From Polyangiaceae bacterium (GTDB taxonomy: Bacteria; Myxococcota_A; Polyangia; Polyangiales; Polyangiaceae): 64,000 nt of DNA. The DNA is taken from NCBI GenBank assembly GCA_019637265.1, contig JAHBVY010000002.1, forward strand, positions 186,001 through 250,000, read 5' to 3'. Under the pieces are notes generated by a model that saw only the letters and a list, made by a program, of their open reading frames with translations, was not told the origin of the DNA and made no database searches. Below are positions 1 through 13,707 of this stretch, piece after piece (position 1 is the first letter of the stretch; the number at the start of each line of letters is the position of its first letter). Made by a program: the position numbers and the translations under genes.

Positions 1-308
1 ACCGCGGCGTGCTTCTTGCGCACCATCACCTTCCAAGCGAACCGCATCCCCTGCTCGTGCCACAGCACGTTCCCCCCGTAGAGGTGCATCCGGAGCGGCA
101 GCAGGAGTTGGAGCGCCACGTAGACGGCGAGCGCTCCGAGCGCCACGGGGTGCAAGGGGCGCATCGGCTCCGACCGCGGCGCTGAGCGCGCCGTTGGCTC
201 GTCCACCGGGCGACCGCAGAGCCGCCCCGTCGCGCGACCGCAGAGCCGCCCCGTCGCGCGCTTCAGCGTGGTGAGCAGCCGGCTCGGCCAGTCGGGCGGG
301 AAGAAGAT
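1..308 (-). pseudogene. C-terminal part of a vitamin K-dependent gamma-carboxylase/HTTM-like protein, 5'-truncated and running off the window
   Basis: Read leftwards, the frame gives FFPPDWPSRLL, a basic linker, a hydrophobic stretch LGALAVYVALQLLLPLRMHLY and then GNVLWHEQGMRFAWKVMVRKK. This order matches the second half of bacterial HTTM/gamma-carboxylase-like membrane proteins, where FFxPDWP usually follows about 200 residues of N-terminal membrane helices. Those helices are not encoded here: upstream in this frame the sequence overlaps the end of the hydroxylase gene (stop at 343-345) and stops resembling the family. The first ATG in frame is at 164. It is either a truncated remnant or a short protein carrying only the C-terminal domain; the left end lies outside the window. 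The family match is recalled by eye. Confidence 0.5.
212..259. repeat. 24-bp perfect tandem duplication
   Basis: Two identical 24-bp units (212-235 and 236-259, starting gaccgcagagcc) lie in the basic linker of the gamma-carboxylase-like fragment. In its frame they encode an in-frame duplication of ATGRLCGR. Confidence 0.9.
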
Positions 309-342
309 CCTGTTCTGGTCCCGCGCTTCGGCGCGGAGAGGC

Positions 343-2796
343 TCAGTCCGCGCGCGCTCGGAAGTTCGCCACCGAGGCATATTGAGACGGCCAGCTGACT
401 TCAACGCCCTGCGCGCGCGCCGCGTGCTGGGTGAAGTAGGGGTCGAACAGGTGCCCGCGGGCGAGCAAGCAGACGTCCGCGCGGCCCCCCGCGATGATGC
501 TGTTGATGTCGCTGAACGAGGAGATGTTGCCCACCGTCATCGTCAATAGGCCTGATGAAAGCCGGATCAGCTCGCTGAACGGCGTCTGATACAGGCGCCC
601 GTACACCGGGCGCGCTTCAGGCAGCGTCTGCCCCGTGGAGACGTCGATGATGTCGGCGCCGCTCTGACCGAGCAGCTCCGCCAGGCACACCACCTCCGCC
701 TCGGAGATCCCCTCAGGGTACCAATCCGACGCGGAGATCCGCACACTGAGCGGGCGCTCCTCCGGCCACGCCTCGCGCACCGCGCGCAGCACCTCGAGCG
801 GGAAGCGGGCGCGCGCCTCGATGCTCCCGCCGTAGCCGTCGGTGCGCCTATTGGTGAGCGGTGAGATGAAGCTCGCCAACAGGTAGCCGTGCGCCATGTG
901 CACCTCGAGCAGATCGAAGCCAGCGCGCGCGGCGCGGCGCGTTGCCGCACGGTAATCTTCCAGCGCCTGGTCCATCTCCGCGCGGCTCATCTCGCGGGGG
1001 ACTTGGCTGCCCGCCTCATAGGCGATGGGCGAGGCCGCGACGAGCGGCCACGCGCCCTCCGTGAGCGGCCGCTCACCGCGCCAGGGGACATCCGTCGCGC
1101 CCTTACGCCCGGCGTGCCCGAGCTGGATCCCGACCAACGCTGCGCTGTGGCGGTGCGTGAACTCCACCACGCGGCGCCAGGCGACCTCGTGCGCCTCCGA
1201 GTAGAGCCCGGCGCACCCCGGCGTGATGCGCGCCTCGGGTGAGATGGCCGTCATCTCACACACGATGAGCCCCGCGCCGCCCACCGCGCGACTCCCCAGG
1301 TGCACCAGGTGCCAGTCATCGATCAGGCCCTCTTGGGCCGAATACTGACACATGGGGGAGACCCCGACGCGATTCATCAGGGTCACGCCCCGAATCGTCA
1401 GTGGGGTGAACATGGGTGGGGTGTCGCTCGGCACCGTGAGCCCAGTGCGGTCCTGAGCCTCCGCCGCCACGAAGCGATCCACCTCACTGACCAGCTCCGG
1501 ATCCCGGAGCTTCAGGTTGCCGTGGCTCACCCGGAGCGACCGCGTGAGCAAGCTGAAGGTGAACTGGAGCGGGCTGAGGCCCAGGTAGCGCTCCGTCTGC
1601 TCGAACCAGCGGAGGCTCACCTCCGCCGCGCGCTGCACGCTCGCCACCTCGGGGCGACGCCCCGCCTCGAAGGCCATGAGCGCCCGATCCAAAGCCGCCT
1701 TACGATCGAAAGAAGGCGGCAGTGCGAGCGCTGCTTTGATGAGGCTATCCGGTACCGGCAGCTCTCCGCCCGAAGCCACCACGGCATCCTCCACCCCAGG
1801 CTCAGACAGTCTTGCTGTCAACTCACTCAACGCCCGACCTGAGGCCTCCAAGGCCTCACACAGTGCCTCCGAAGCATCAGCCACCTCGCGCTGAAGGTGC
1901 TGCAAGCTCTGTAAGAGCGAAATAGCGTCCTCCAGCGCGAGCTTGGTGCCGGAGCCGATCGAGAAATGCGCGGTGTGCAGCGCGTCCCCCAAGAGCACGA
2001 GGCGCGGGCCGCTGGGCAGCGCCGTCCACCAGCGCCGGTTCGACACGGTGGGGAACTGCCGCCAGATACTGCGGTTGGTCAACAGCGGGTGACCGGCGAG
2101 CTCGTCCGCGAACAGGCGCTCGAAGTAGGCGACGGTGTCCTGCTCGCTCGCGCCTTCGAAGCCAGCGCGCTCGAACGTCTCCTCCGTGCACTCCACGATG
2201 AAGGTGGAGCCCGCCTCCTCATAGCGGTAGGCGTGCACCCGGAACAGGCCGTGCTCACTCTCCTTGAAGTAGAAGGTGAAGGCCTTGAACGGGAAGGTGG
2301 TGCCGAGCCAGACGAAGCGGTTCGGGCGCATGTCCACTCGCGGCTGAAATGCCTCCGCGTGGAGCTCACGCAGCTGGCTGTTCACCCCGTCAGCGATCAC
2401 GATCAAATCTGCGCTCGAGAACGCGGCGAGGTCGTCCACTGGCGCCTCGAAGGAGAGCTCCACGCCCAGCGCCTGAGCGCGGCGCTGCAAGATCGTCAGG
2501 AGGCGCATCCGGCTCATGCCGGAGAAGCCGTGCCCCGTGGAGGTGACCACCTGCCCCTGGTAATGGACGTCGATGTCGTCCCAGTGGACGAAGGCGTCGA
2601 CAATTTCCTGATGGCTAATCGGGTCCGCCTGGGCCAGGTTCTCCAGCGTCCGATCGGAGAACACCACGCCAAAGCCGAAGGTGTCGTCCGGGCGGTTCCG
2701 CTCGTACACGCGGACTCGCGCCGCGAGCCCGTGCTGCTTGAGCAGCAGCGCCAAGTACAGCCCGGCTGGGCCCCCGCCGATGCAAACAACGTCCAC
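343..2796 (-). CDS. FAD monooxygenase fused to an old-yellow-enzyme-type oxidoreductase (salicylyl-CoA 5-hydroxylase-like)
   Basis: The N-terminal half (about residues 1-390) is a class A flavin monooxygenase: the dinucleotide motif [14 protein letters not shown] sits at the start and [21 protein letters not shown] near residue 280. After a linker, the C-terminal half (about 455-815) is an NADH:flavin oxidoreductase/OYE barrel, with [28 protein letters not shown] and the HMAHGYLL segment. This order matches bifunctional salicylyl-CoA 5-hydroxylase/oxidoreductases of aromatic CoA-ester degradation. The frame opens at a GTG at 2850 that overlaps the upstream stop. I prefer the GTG at 2796, which has an AAAGGGA ribosome site and begins directly with the FAD motif, giving 817 residues. 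The exact substrate is inference. Confidence 0.88.
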   Translation of the reverse strand: MDVVCIGGGPAGLYLALLLKQHGLAARVRVYERNRPDDTFGFGVVFSDRTLENLAQADPISHQEIVDAFVHWDDIDVHYQGQVVTSTGHGFSGMSRMRLLTILQRRAQALGVELSFEAPVDDLAAFSSADLIVIADGVNSQLRELHAEAFQPRVDMRPNRFVWLGTTFPFKAFTFYFKESEHGLFRVHAYRYEEAGSTFIVECTEETFERAGFEGASEQDTVAYFERLFADELAGHPLLTNRSIWRQFPTVSNRRWWTALPSGPRLVLLGDALHTAHFSIGSGTKLALEDAISLLQSLQHLQREVADASEALCEALEASGRALSELTARLSEPGVEDAVVASGGELPVPDSLIKAALALPPSFDRKAALDRALMAFEAGRRPEVASVQRAAEVSLRWFEQTERYLGLSPLQFTFSLLTRSLRVSHGNLKLRDPELVSEVDRFVAAEAQDRTGLTVPSDTPPMFTPLTIRGVTLMNRVGVSPMCQYSAQEGLIDDWHLVHLGSRAVGGAGLIVCEMTAISPEARITPGCAGLYSEAHEVAWRRVVEFTHRHSAALVGIQLGHAGRKGATDVPWRGERPLTEGAWPLVAASPIAYEAGSQVPREMSRAEMDQALEDYRAATRRAARAGFDLLEVHMAHGYLLASFISPLTNRRTDGYGGSIEARARFPLEVLRAVREAWPEERPLSVRISASDWYPEGISEAEVVCLAELLGQSGADIIDVSTGQTLPEARPVYGRLYQTPFSELIRLSSGLLTMTVGNISSFSDINSIIAGGRADVCLLARGHLFDPYFTQHAARAQGVEVSWPSQYASVANFRARAD

Positions 2797-2846
2797 GCCG
2801 ATCCCTTTCTCTCGCGACACACGCGCCGCAGCGCAAAGTCCGCGGA

Positions 2847-3818
2847 TCACTCTGCGCTGGTGAGGTACTTCTGCGAGAGCAGCTTCGACAGGATCTGCCC
2901 TGTCTCCAGATCCGAGCGGGCGCTCAGGTCCATCACCGCGGCGAGGTCAGGTGAGTTGACCGCCAGCTGCAACACGTCCAGCTCATGCTCCGACAGCGCG
3001 CTCAGCTTCGGCACGAGCGGCACCGAGAGCATCAGCGGCACCTCCGGCGCCGGCAGCCGCTCGCGGATCACGTTGAACTCGTCCTGCTGCCGCAGGGCCT
3101 CCATCAAGATCTCCTGCACCGGGAGATCGAGCGGCGAGTCGAAGACGCGCTCTTCCGGCGGATCGAGCTGGAACAGCCCGCGCTCCCACCCGAGCATCCG
3201 GTAAATCGCCTTGAGCGCCGGGAGGTCAGGGCTCGAGTCGATGGCCGCGTAGTGGACGATGCCCTGCTTGAGGTAGAGCCGCCCCGTGCTGTGCTCGGTG
3301 GTCACCACCAGCACCCCGCTCTTACGCGAGGTGCCGAACAGCTGCATCAAGTCCGGCAGCGGCACCTCCTCGATGGCGCCGCTCATGCGCGGCCCTTCGT
3401 CAGTGCCCCCGACGGTGCGGCGCGGGGCGCTCATCACACCACCGGAGGGGACCCGGAGGCTCGCCTGAGAGGCGGTGACCACCACCACCTTGAGGATGCT
3501 GGTGCCGATCAGCACGCGATCCCCCTCCTTGAGGGTGGCGCGCTCGATCTTCTCACCGTTCACGAAGGTGCCGTTGGTCGACCCCAAATCCTCGATGGTG
3601 ATCTCCCCGCCCCGCACGGTGACGCGCGCGTGCTTGCGCGAGACCATCTCCTCCACCAGCACCATCTCGAGATCGCTCGAGCGCCCGATGTAGATCTCGC
3701 GATCCCCCTCCAGCGGGAACTCACCACCCTGGTACTTGCCCGAGATGAAGCGGAGCGCGAGCCCACCCCCACCTGGGGAGTTGCCCGAGCTTTGAGGGAT
3801 TCTCTCGGCCATTGCCAT
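2847..3818 (-). CDS. FHA domain / DUF4388 regulatory protein
   Basis: A 323-residue cytoplasmic protein. An FHA phosphothreonine-binding domain covers about residues 15-110, with the typical [19 protein letters not shown] and [12 protein letters not shown] motifs. A DUF4388 (PatA N-terminal-like) domain follows from about 150, starting [17 protein letters not shown] and containing [25 protein letters not shown]4388 proteins are frequent in myxobacteria and act in Ser/Thr kinase or two-component networks. The open frame reaches 4154 but would then run into the kinase gene, so I start at ATG 3818 (ATG 3812 is also possible). The stop overlaps a possible GTG start of the hydroxylase gene. The neighbouring histidine kinase and sigma-54 activator suggest one signalling locus. 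Confidence 0.85.
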   Translation of the reverse strand: MAMAERIPQSSGNSPGGGGLALRFISGKYQGGEFPLEGDREIYIGRSSDLEMVLVEEMVSRKHARVTVRGGEITIEDLGSTNGTFVNGEKIERATLKEGDRVLIGTSILKVVVVTASQASLRVPSGGVMSAPRRTVGGTDEGPRMSGAIEEVPLPDLMQLFGTSRKSGVLVVTTEHSTGRLYLKQGIVHYAAIDSSPDLPALKAIYRMLGWERGLFQLDPPEERVFDSPLDLPVQEILMEALRQQDEFNVIRERLPAPEVPLMLSVPLVPKLSALSEHELDVLQLAVNSPDLAAVMDLSARSDLETGQILSKLLSQKYLTSAE

Positions 3819-4032
3819 AGCGAACTCGGCACACGCAGCGAGGCGTGTACGACGCCAAAAGGATAGGCGTTCGGGTGAGATAGGGTCAAGCGCTCGCCGC
3901 CTCCGCCTCCCGCTTGGCACCGCTCGCCGACGTTTCGCGGTCAATCCGCCTCGGGGCGCCGCCCTGCGCTGCCTGCGCGAGCCCGCCTCAGCCCGCACGC
4001 ACGATCCCCCGCGCGCGCCTCCGTTCGTCGCC

Positions 4033-6108
4033 CTACGCCAACTGCGCGGCCGGCTCACGCTCTGGGGGAGGCACGCTGAGCGCCTCACGGGGCGCGGCGG
4101 GGAGTCGGATATTGAAGCTCGCCCCAGCGCCGTGAGAGGTCGCGGTGATGGCACCCCCCATTTCCTGCACCAGCCTTTGACTGATCGCCAGCCCCAGCCC
4201 CGTCCCTTTGTGCTTCGTGGTGAAGAAGGGGAGGAACAGTTTGTCCATCACGTCAGGCGCGATGCCCGGGCCGTCGTCGTGCACCACGATCTCCACCCAG
4301 TCCTGTGACAGCTCCGCGTCGCCCATCCGCCGCGTGCTCAGCACCACCCGGCGCGCCCCCGCTTGTTGCGCGTTCTTCACCAAGTTGATCAGCACCTGGC
4401 GGAGCTGCTCGGCGTCGGCGCGCACCGGAGGCAGCTCGCTCGCGAGCTCCGTCACCAGCTCCACCGGCACCGACGGCCCCGCCCTGAGCAGCTGCGCGGT
4501 GCGCGCGACCACCGCGCTGACGTCGGTGGCGCCGAGCTTCGACTTCGAGGGGCGCGCGTAGTCGAGCACCGAGCCCACCACCCGGTCCAAGCGCTCCACC
4601 TCCTCCAAGATGATGTCGACGAACTCCGGATCGGGCGCACCTCCGTCAGGGTCACTGAGCAGCTGGGCGGCGCCCTTGATGGCGCCGAGCGGGTTCTTGA
4701 TCTCGTGCGCGAGCCCCGCCGCCATCTGACCCAGCGCCGCCAGTCGATCTTGCTCCTGGAGCCGCAGGTAGACGCGCGAGTTCTCGATCACGACGCCAAT
4801 CTGCACCGCCAGCGACTCGAACAGCCCCGCCTCATCCGGGCTGAACGCGTCGCGCACCCGATCGTCCACCACCACCAGCACCCCGACGATCGCGCCGCCC
4901 TCGCTGCGCACCCCCGCGCACAAGCCGCGCCGGAGCGGCCCCAGCAGCTCCGCGCTCGCCAGCACCTGGCGGTTGCCCTCGGCGCCCTTCGTCTCGTCGC
5001 GACCGCGCGTGGTCGCGCGCTCCAAGTCTTCGAGCACCACCACCGGCGACTCGCGCAAGCGATCGAGCAGCGCGCGCGCCGCCGCCGCCTCGATTCCCTG
5101 CGGAACCGGCGCGCCGAAGGAATCCGCGAGGCGATAGTCCGCGCCGCCTGGATCGCGGAGGTAGAGCGCCGCCCCCGTCGCGCGCCGAGAGCGCTCGAGT
5201 GAGCTAATCACCACGCGCGCCATCTCGTCCACCTGCAGCACGTGGAGCAGCGATCTTCGCGCCGCGCTGAGCGCTTTGTCGAGGTCGACGCGCTCGAGGA
5301 AAAACAGCTTGTGGATGTACTCCTCCACCTGAGCGCGCAGCGGCTCGAACAACACCAAGATGACGATCGAGGCCATCACCGCGCTGAGGTACATGGTGTC
5401 GAAGCCGCCCATCAGCACCACGGAGACGTAGAAGATGCCGGCCAGCGCGAAGGCGAGCGCCGTCGCCACCAGGAGCCGCCCCAAGGTCTCGTAGAGATCG
5501 AGCAGGCGCTCGCGCGACATGGACTCCGCCAGCACGAACAAGAACACGATGCTGAGCACCGCGCCCACCGGCGGCAGCGGCGCGCCGATGAACCACAGGA
5601 AGTCAGCCAGCGTGAACGCCATCGCGAGCGCGCCGATCAGCACCAAGAACCGCACCCGACGCTGCGTCGCGCGTGAATCGCTCTGCTGGCCACGCAGCGC
5701 GAGGGACCACAGCCCGGCGCCGATCAGCCCGAACACGTAGACGAACACCGCGCCGCGCACGAGCCCCCGACCCTGCTCGGGCGAGAGCACCGCGACGAGC
5801 ATCGGGATCAAGAGCAGCCGCCCGACGCGCACCAGGTGCGAGCGCCGCGACGGCTCCGGGACCACCGACTCGAACAGGTTGAGCGCGAACTGGGGCAAGA
5901 GCACCGCGAGCAGCGCGGTGAAGTGCGCCCACACGTCCGCCCGCACGAAGTGATACAGCCACTGCGCGAGGTACCAGAGCCCGATATCCGCCGCGAACGC
6001 CGCGAAGAAGATCTGCGGCTTCCGCGGCCGCCCGCGGAGCAACATGGAGACCGCGATGGCGAGCGCCAACGCGCCACAGAACAGCGACGTGCGAGTCCTG
6101 AGGTCCAC
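4033..6108 (-). CDS. Membrane sensor histidine kinase with GAF domain
   Basis: This 691-residue protein has about seven or eight membrane helices in the first 235 residues, a GAF-like region at about 290-440, then a HisKA/HATPase core. The H-box is LAALGQMAAGLAHEIKNPLG with the phospho-acceptor His468. The N-box is LINLVKNAQQAG, and the G boxes are DDGPGIAPDVMDKLF, FFTTKHKGTGLGLAIS and GGAI. The architecture recalls PrsK-type kinases with an N-terminal membrane module. No response regulator with a receiver domain is adjacent; the nearest regulators are the FHA protein downstream and the sigma-54 activator upstream, which lacks a receiver domain. The signal sensed is unknown. Confidence 0.9.
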   Translation of the reverse strand: MDLRTRTSLFCGALALAIAVSMLLRGRPRKPQIFFAAFAADIGLWYLAQWLYHFVRADVWAHFTALLAVLLPQFALNLFESVVPEPSRRSHLVRVGRLLLIPMLVAVLSPEQGRGLVRGAVFVYVFGLIGAGLWSLALRGQQSDSRATQRRVRFLVLIGALAMAFTLADFLWFIGAPLPPVGAVLSIVFLFVLAESMSRERLLDLYETLGRLLVATALAFALAGIFYVSVVLMGGFDTMYLSAVMASIVILVLFEPLRAQVEEYIHKLFFLERVDLDKALSAARRSLLHVLQVDEMARVVISSLERSRRATGAALYLRDPGGADYRLADSFGAPVPQGIEAAAARALLDRLRESPVVVLEDLERATTRGRDETKGAEGNRQVLASAELLGPLRRGLCAGVRSEGGAIVGVLVVVDDRVRDAFSPDEAGLFESLAVQIGVVIENSRVYLRLQEQDRLAALGQMAAGLAHEIKNPLGAIKGAAQLLSDPDGGAPDPEFVDIILEEVERLDRVVGSVLDYARPSKSKLGATDVSAVVARTAQLLRAGPSVPVELVTELASELPPVRADAEQLRQVLINLVKNAQQAGARRVVLSTRRMGDAELSQDWVEIVVHDDGPGIAPDVMDKLFLPFFTTKHKGTGLGLAISQRLVQEMGGAITATSHGAGASFNIRLPAAPREALSVPPPEREPAAQLA

Positions 6109-6127
6109 ACGGGGAGCCTACAGCGAA

Positions 6128-6150
6128 GGCGACGTGAACGCCCCGTCGCC
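6128..6150. terminator. Hairpin between lipoprotein and kinase genes
   Basis: Arms GGCGACG (6128-6134) and CGTCGCC (6144-6150) flank a 9-nt loop, just upstream of the kinase start and after the lipoprotein stop. There is no U-tract, so a terminator or attenuator role is only a possibility. Confidence 0.3.
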
Positions 6151-6199
6151 GTGCTCAACCTGAAGGCGGGAACGCTCGCCGCGCGCTCAGCCCCGACCG

Positions 6200-6528
6200 C
6201 TAACGCGCGCGCGAGCTATCCAGCGAGACGGGCGTGCTCGGTGGGCGCTGCCAATCCCTACCCTGATCGTGCCAAGGCAAGGGGTTCGGGTCCGTGAGCA
6301 GCTGTCCCTGCCCGAGATCCGGCGTGGCCTCGCCCTCAGGCACCTCGGTGACCTGCTCGGCGCCCAGCACCTGCGCCTCGTCACCCCCCAGCTCGAGCTG
6401 CTCCGAGCCCTCGCTGAGCTCGGTGTCGTCAGCCCACGGTTCTTCTTCGGAGTCGAAGGCACAACCCGATGCGCCCAGCGCGAGCAGCACCGAGACGACG
6501 ACGGTGGCGATTCCTAGTTGGCGCTGTC

Positions 6529-6532
<4 letters not shown>
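6200..6532 (-). CDS. Small acidic lipoprotein
   Basis: A 110-residue protein with a type II signal peptide: MRQRQLG, a hydrophobic core [13 protein letters not shown], and the lipobox Cys at about residue 24. The mature part is short, acidic ([25 protein letters not shown]) and has no domain I recognise. Its ATG overlaps the stop of the sigma-54 activator by four bases (ATGA), so it is probably translated by coupling from that gene. Position between an activator and a membrane kinase suggests an envelope accessory of the same signalling locus, which is inference. Confidence 0.75.
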
Positions 6533-10617
<4,085 letters not shown>

Positions 10618-10627
10618 GCGGGAGAAT

Positions 10628-11554
10628 TTAAGCCCTACCGCCCCGCTTCGCAATGGCGCCGCGCCTGCGCCCCGAAACGCGAGCACCGCCAGCGGCAGGA
10701 ACGCCACCGAGCAGCGCCTTCACCGCCTCGAGATCGGCGGGCGGGGCGTCCTGGAGCGCCCGGGCGAGCGCCAGCTGTTCAGCGCCCAGCGCGCGATAAA
10801 GCGGCAGCAGCGCGGGCAGGGCCTGCTCGATAGCCGTCAGGTGCCCTGCCACCACCGCCTTCGCCCCGCGCCGCACGGGCCCCGTCAGCGCCTCGGGCAG
10901 CCCCAACGAGGTGATGTTGCCCGCCACGCTCGCCAAGAGCGGCCCAAGCACCGCGGGCGCCAGCTGGCGCGGCACCCCACCCTGCTCGAGCAAGGCGGCG
11001 CCTGCGCTCGCCAAGGCCACGGCTCCCCCCGCCACCATCACGGCGGCCGCGTGATAGAGCCGGAGGTCCACCCCCTCGAGCCGGCGCGGCACCAGGCCCA
11101 CGCTGCGCGCGATGGCTTCAGCCGCTCGCACCGCCGCGGGCTCCCCCGCCACCAACGCGTGCCCCCCGAGTAGCGCTGGCGGCCGCCGCGCCGACGCGAA
11201 GCTGAGCATCGGGTGGAGCTGGCCCAGCGCGATAGTCAGTTTACCGCCGGGTTGGCGTGACCGCGATCTGGTCAGCTCAACGCCCGAGCGCAGCTCACCC
11301 AGCGCCTCCCACGGCACCGCCCCGGAGACGTGCAGCGCTACCCCAACCCCCAAAATCCAAGGCTGCTGAGCGAGCTCCGCGGCCGCTCGTTGAATGTCCC
11401 CGTCGCGCACGCACAGCAGCACCGTTTCCGCACGGCAACGATTGGGGAGCCCCGCGCGCACCGCGCGCAGCGTCACCTGATAGCCGCCCGCGCGCCGAAG
11501 CGCCGCCGCCAAGGCGCGCCCCACCTTCCCCGCGCCGTACACCAGCACCCTCAT
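10628..11554 (-). CDS. Rossmann-fold / DUF2520 domain protein
   Basis: 308 residues. The N-terminus [19 protein letters not shown] is an NAD(P)-binding Rossmann motif, and the C-terminal half (from about 135, [11 protein letters not shown]) matches the helical DUF2520 domain. These proteins resemble pyrroline-5-carboxylate reductase and 6-phosphogluconate dehydrogenase-like reductases; the reaction is unknown. The open frame reaches 11740 but overlaps nadD; ATG 11554 lies 10 bp after the nadD stop with a GAGGG ribosome site. It sits next to nadD, in the same orientation as an apparent operon. Confidence 0.82.
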   Translation of the reverse strand: MRVLVYGAGKVGRALAAALRRAGGYQVTLRAVRAGLPNRCRAETVLLCVRDGDIQRAAAELAQQPWILGVGVALHVSGAVPWEALGELRSGVELTRSRSRQPGGKLTIALGQLHPMLSFASARRPPALLGGHALVAGEPAAVRAAEAIARSVGLVPRRLEGVDLRLYHAAAVMVAGGAVALASAGAALLEQGGVPRQLAPAVLGPLLASVAGNITSLGLPEALTGPVRRGAKAVVAGHLTAIEQALPALLPLYRALGAEQLALARALQDAPPADLEAVKALLGGVPAAGGARVSGRRRGAIAKRGGRA

Positions 11555-11564
11555 GAGCACGCCC

Positions 11565-12182
11565 TCATCCCGAGTAGAGCCCCCGCGCCTCGATCTCGGC
11601 GAGCACCCGCGCCGGCACCCGCAGCGCGAGCGCCTCTCGCACCCCAGGCTCACCGCGCCGCGCAAGCAAGGCGCGCACCTCCGTGGAGGAGACCTCCGGG
11701 AGGAACGCGGGCGGCGCCTCGAACCTCGTGAGCTCGTCACTCACGACGCTCGAAGACTCGTCACTCGAGCGCCCGTCACTCGAATACCCCGCGCGTCCCA
11801 GCACGATCAGCGGCGCCAAACGCTCCACCTCGTCGAACGCATGCCACAGGTGGCGCTCCGCGAGGACATCCGTGCCGATCACCAGCCGGAGCTGCCAGCT
11901 CGGGTGCTCCGCGGCCAAGGCCTCCAGCAGCGTGAGGGTGTAGTTCGGGGGTGGGAGCGTCGCTTCGCGGTCGCTCACGAAGACGTTCGTCAGGCTGCCC
12001 ATCGCCGCCTCGCACAGCGCGAGGCGATCGGGCAGCGGCGCCAAGGCCTTGTTGAACGCGTGCGCCTTCACGGGCACCACCAGCACCCGCTCGCAAGCGC
12101 CGATGCTGAGCAGGTAACAAGCCGCGAGCACGTGACCCACGTGGGGCGGGTTGAAGCTGCCCCCGAACACCGCGACCCGCAC
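11565..12182 (-). CDS. nadD: Nicotinate-nucleotide adenylyltransferase
   Basis: 205 residues. The enzyme joins nicotinate mononucleotide with ATP to form deamido-NAD in NAD biosynthesis. The N-terminus MRVAVFGGSFNPPHVGHVLAA carries the nucleotidyltransferase GxFNPxHxGH motif. The C-terminal SSTEVRALLARRG matches the (I/V)SST-x-(I/V)R motif. Length is usual for the family. An insertion around residues 140-155 (SSDGRSSDESSSVV) is low complexity. It starts with a GTG placed directly after the upstream stop (TGAGTG), so it is translated in a tight operon with the unknown gene before it. Confidence 0.93.
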   Translation of the reverse strand: MRVAVFGGSFNPPHVGHVLAACYLLSIGACERVLVVPVKAHAFNKALAPLPDRLALCEAAMGSLTNVFVSDREATLPPPNYTLTLLEALAAEHPSWQLRLVIGTDVLAERHLWHAFDEVERLAPLIVLGRAGYSSDGRSSDESSSVVSDELTRFEAPPAFLPEVSSTEVRALLARRGEPGVREALALRVPARVLAEIEARGLYSG

Positions 12183-12785
12183 TCAGTCCGCCCCTTGAAC
12201 GCGCAGGCGCGTGCCGCGCGACAAGTCGAGCGGCAGCTCCTTCACCAGCTCCTGACGACGCCCGTAGGCGGTCAGGTGGATGCCGTCGTCCTGGTCCTCC
12301 AAGATCAAGCTCCCACCGACCCCCGGCGACAAGAACCAGCGCGGCCCCACCTGCTTCAAGAGCAGCTCGGGGCTCTTACCAAAGGCGAGCAAGCTGGCGG
12401 CGACGATGTCCTCCTCATCGAGGTGCGCCTTGTCGTGGATCAGCACCACCACCTTCCCATCGAGCAGCTCCACCGTGCGCGAGCCGGCGCTCGGCAGCAC
12501 CTCGAAGCGCGCCAGCCGCCGCCTGGCGTGCTCCGCCTCGAGGAACGCGCGGATCGCCTCCGGGTCTCCGCTGCCGCAACACGCCGCGGCGCGATCCCAC
12601 ACCGCGTCATCCGATGGATCGCCCCCCACCAGCTCCCGCGCCCAACCCTCCACCACCTCGTCCAGCGCGCGATCGCTCCCGAGGTAGATGGCCCGATCGA
12701 TGCCTCGCACCTCCAAAAGGAAGCGCGCCGCGCGGGCGAGCCGCGCCAAATCCCCGTCGGCCGGGCCAAGCAAGCCGAGGCGCAT
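12183..12785 (-). CDS. Conserved-looking hypothetical protein upstream of nadD
   Basis: About 200 residues from ATG 12785, soluble, no signal peptide. The N-terminus MRLGLLGPADGDLARLARAARFLL and the following IDRAIYLGSD look like an alternating beta/alpha fold with a possible nucleotide- or phosphate-binding start. Later segments (VELLDGKVVVLIHDKAHLDEEDI, PRWFLSPGVGG) recall phosphoesterase-like beta sheets, but I cannot place it in a family. The open frame continues upstream to 13490 without resembling a protein. Stop and nadD start are adjacent, so the two genes are cotranscribed. Confidence 0.7.
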   Translation of the reverse strand: MRLGLLGPADGDLARLARAARFLLEVRGIDRAIYLGSDRALDEVVEGWARELVGGDPSDDAVWDRAAACCGSGDPEAIRAFLEAEHARRRLARFEVLPSAGSRTVELLDGKVVVLIHDKAHLDEEDIVAASLLAFGKSPELLLKQVGPRWFLSPGVGGSLILEDQDDGIHLTAYGRRQELVKELPLDLSRGTRLRVQGAD

Positions 12786-12867
12786 GCGCCCATCTAACCA
12801 CCCACCTCGCCCCACCGCCAGTCCCACCGCGCGGGCTCGATACCGCCCTGCGGGCGGCAACTCGGGA

Positions 12868-12929
12868 CTATTCGAAGCAGTACGCCGGGTTGCGGTTGAG
12901 TTACATGGAGTTGCGCATACGTCGAATAG
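12868..12929 (+). promoter_or_regulatory. Inverted repeat upstream of the HTH gene, candidate operator
   Basis: Arms CTATTCGA (12868-12875) and TCGAATAG (12922-12929) are perfect complements 46 bp apart, about 30 bp before the HTH gene. Antitoxin-type HTH proteins usually bind their own promoter, so this is a plausible autoregulatory site. The gene itself has a strong GGAGG ribosome site at about 12947. Confidence 0.35.
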
Positions 12930-12959
12930 AGTCACCCTTGTCCTTCGGAGGTTCCGCCC

Positions 12960-13454
12960 ATGGAAGCAGCAGCCCACACAATGGAAGACCTGATCCGCCG
13001 GATGACCCCAGTCGCTGCGCCGCCCGAACAGCAAGCACAGGTGGCCGCGCTCTCCAAAGCCCTCGAGGGCATGGCCCAGCCGAGGAAGCGAGCGCCCAGG
13101 TGCCAGCTCGTCGGCCCCAAGGGGGAGAGCATCGCGCTTCCCGAGAGCGTGTTCTACGTCCTTGAGCGCGTCGCGGAGGTCCTGGCGCGCGGCGACTCGA
13201 TCACGGTGGTCCCGGTGGGGCGCGAGGTCACGACTCAGCAGGCAGCTGACCTGCTCAACGTGTCGCGCCAGTACCTGGTGCGGCTGCTCGACGAGGGGCG
13301 TATCCCGTTCCGGAAGACCGGCAAGCATCGGCGGCTCCGCATCGAGGACGTGCTGTCGTTCAAGGCGACCCGCGACAAGGATCGCCGCGCGGGCCTTCGC
13401 GAGCTGTCTCGCCTGAGCGAGGAGTGTGGCGGCTACGACTCCGAGCTCCCGTAG
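12960..13454 (+). CDS. Excisionase-family HTH protein, orphan antitoxin-like
   Basis: 164 residues. The C-terminal half contains a MerR/excisionase-type winged HTH: REVTTQQAADLLNVSRQYLVRLLDEGRIPFRKTGKHRRL, then RIEDVLSFKATRDKDRRAGL. This layout, with an N-terminal part and SITVVPVGRE just before the HTH, matches HTH antitoxins that normally stand directly upstream of a PIN-domain RNase toxin. No PIN gene follows: the next 250 bp have no coding frame I can support. It is therefore an orphan antitoxin or has another regulatory role. The start is set by GGAGG eight bases upstream of ATG 12960. Confidence 0.82.
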   Translation: MEAAAHTMEDLIRRMTPVAAPPEQQAQVAALSKALEGMAQPRKRAPRCQLVGPKGESIALPESVFYVLERVAEVLARGDSITVVPVGREVTTQQAADLLNVSRQYLVRLLDEGRIPFRKTGKHRRLRIEDVLSFKATRDKDRRAGLRELSRLSEECGGYDSELP

Positions 13455-13707
13455 TATCGGGCTCTTCGCCGCATCGTCGTCTCGACACACCTCGCCGACA
13501 CCGAGCCCCCGTAGCTCGCGGTCCCTTCACGCCTCCAGGGGGCGGCTCGGCCGTTCACCCGTGCTCGGTTTTGGGTTTGGGGTTTGGCAGCGCGCTCCAC
13601 GGCGAACGCCAAGTCGCTGAAGCTCCTAGGGCCTCCCGCGGTCACCCGTTCGCCACGCTGGCGGGCTCGAAGCGCACGCTGGTGCGGGCCGGTGGTAGCA
13701 TCCGCCG
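13455..13707. other. Intergenic spacer, no gene seen
   Basis: No coding frame supported. It contains a G-rich stretch around 13567-13588 (ggttttgggtttggggtttgg), one of the recurring GGGGTTTGG-type words of this window. Confidence 0.5.

Noticed and set aside
2985-3866. 293-codon plus-strand frame opposite the FHA gene
   Set aside because: Antisense shadow without motifs.
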